A program made the position numbers and the translations under genes. A stretch of 64,000 nucleotides of DNA from Conus ventricosus (taxonomy: Eukaryota > Mollusca > Gastropoda > Neogastropoda > Conidae), in contig CM031601.1 in assembly GCA_018398815.1 (NCBI GenBank), positions 35,834,241 through 35,898,240 on the forward strand, read 5' to 3'. The notes under the pieces are model-generated. The model saw nothing but the letters and a program-made list of their open reading frames with translations. It did not search any database and had not been told where the DNA came from. This document shows positions 63,660-64,000 of this stretch, piece after piece; positions within the stretch are counted from its first letter, which is position 1; each line of letters opens with the position of its first letter.

Positions 63660-64000
63660 TCGTGTGTTTAAATTTCGTCTGTCCTTTACCCACCCACCAT
63701 GGAGTCCAACTAAGGGGCCAGGGCCAAAACGTCACTGTCTTGAGCCCTTCCACAAGAGAGATATACGACGAACAGAGCGCCGTTAACCCTATCCCCCTGA
63801 TTATGCTCAACTCCCGGGAGCAGAGAGCCGAGCACTGCAGGGGTTATCTTGGCCAGCCGGAGAACTGCCTGTCTTGACCCAGCCCCAAGAAGGGGAGCCG
63901 ATTAATACACCTGGGCCAGAGTGTACCTCCTGTCTAGGAGAGGTCCGAGCCAAAGTGATGTGTTGAGGGCGCTTGCCCTCTCAATCACCAGTATCTCATT
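63660..64000 (-). other. Probable 5' UTR of LINE I to window edge
   Basis: No ORF of its own. GC-richer than flanking DNA. The element boundary is not visible because no flanking duplication can be compared. Confidence 0.4.

Larger units (their letters stand above)
58520..63990 (-). mobile_element. LINE I, nearly full-length, RNase H-bearing (I/Nimb-like)
   Basis: Minus strand. The 3' end is a TTACC-type tail (plus-strand GGTAAGGTAAGGTAATG at 58520-58536) after a (TTG)n run. ORF1 at 62345-63656, endonuclease at 61033-62328, RT at about 60100-61020, RNase H at about 59023-59480. Several frameshifts inactivate it. Upstream of ORF1, 63660-64000 is probably its 5' UTR. It inserted into the plus-strand L1-like fragment ending at 58519. 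Confidence 0.87.

Overview
This window looks like intergenic DNA from a large, repeat-rich invertebrate genome, most likely a mollusc and probably a gastropod. The evidence is GT-AG introns, eukaryotic LTR and non-LTR retrotransposons of several clades, TIR-bearing DNA transposons with THAP and nuclease-like proteins, a LINE with a 2A peptide, and very dense (CA)n, (CT)n and (TA)n microsatellites. There is no sign of prokaryotic organisation. I find no complete host gene; only a few exon-like fragments are offered at low confidence. The species call is inference.

Layout. 1-6537: decayed Ty3/Gypsy-type element A (partial 5' LTR, gag, protease, integrase ends, RT and RNase H remnants, 3' LTR) whose integrase pieces lie before RT. 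6558-9085: microsatellites and an L1/Tx1-like remnant. 9085-11150: RNase H-bearing LINE on the + strand. 11390-14190: microsatellites, a 45-bp minisatellite of about 35 copies, and a pentanucleotide array. 14200-25350: mostly tandem repeats of many periods (23, 46, 53/57, 28 and 21 bp) with small LINE 3' scraps. 25354-33837: Gypsy-type element B (Mag/SURL-like), split inside gag by a 4.7-kb DNA element with 'CAATCTGTCGCC' hairpin-bearing termini, which contains a second inverted-repeat unit carrying a spliced THAP-domain gene. 35430-36605: RNase H-bearing LINE 3' end joined to a tRNA-like head whose box-A part is tandemly amplified. 39183-44056: DNA transposon with TIRs and a 3-bp target duplication, carrying a decayed gene with an XPG/PIN-like nuclease domain and a cysteine-rich tail. 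44555-50820: LINE scraps and a nearly full-length LINE (minus strand) with a 2A motif in ORF1. 50846-58525: a complex zone with two halves of a short-protein gene family, an L1-like RT broken into three pieces of alternating orientation, a near-intact CR1-like ORF2 whose paralogous empty site lies nearby, and a 100-bp inverted repeat. 58520 to the right edge: nearly full-length RNase H-bearing LINE (minus strand; gag-like ORF1 with zinc knuckles, EN, RT, RNase H) with a TTACC-type tail.

The genes do not form a pathway. They are selfish elements nested in one another, and the order of insertion can partly be read: element B, then the 'CTGTCGCC' element, then probably the THAP unit; the L1-like and short-protein repeats before the CR1-like insertion; and the right-hand LINE inserted into the L1-like 3' piece. 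Long ORFs of up to 453 codons over the minisatellites are artefacts of repeat periods divisible by three.
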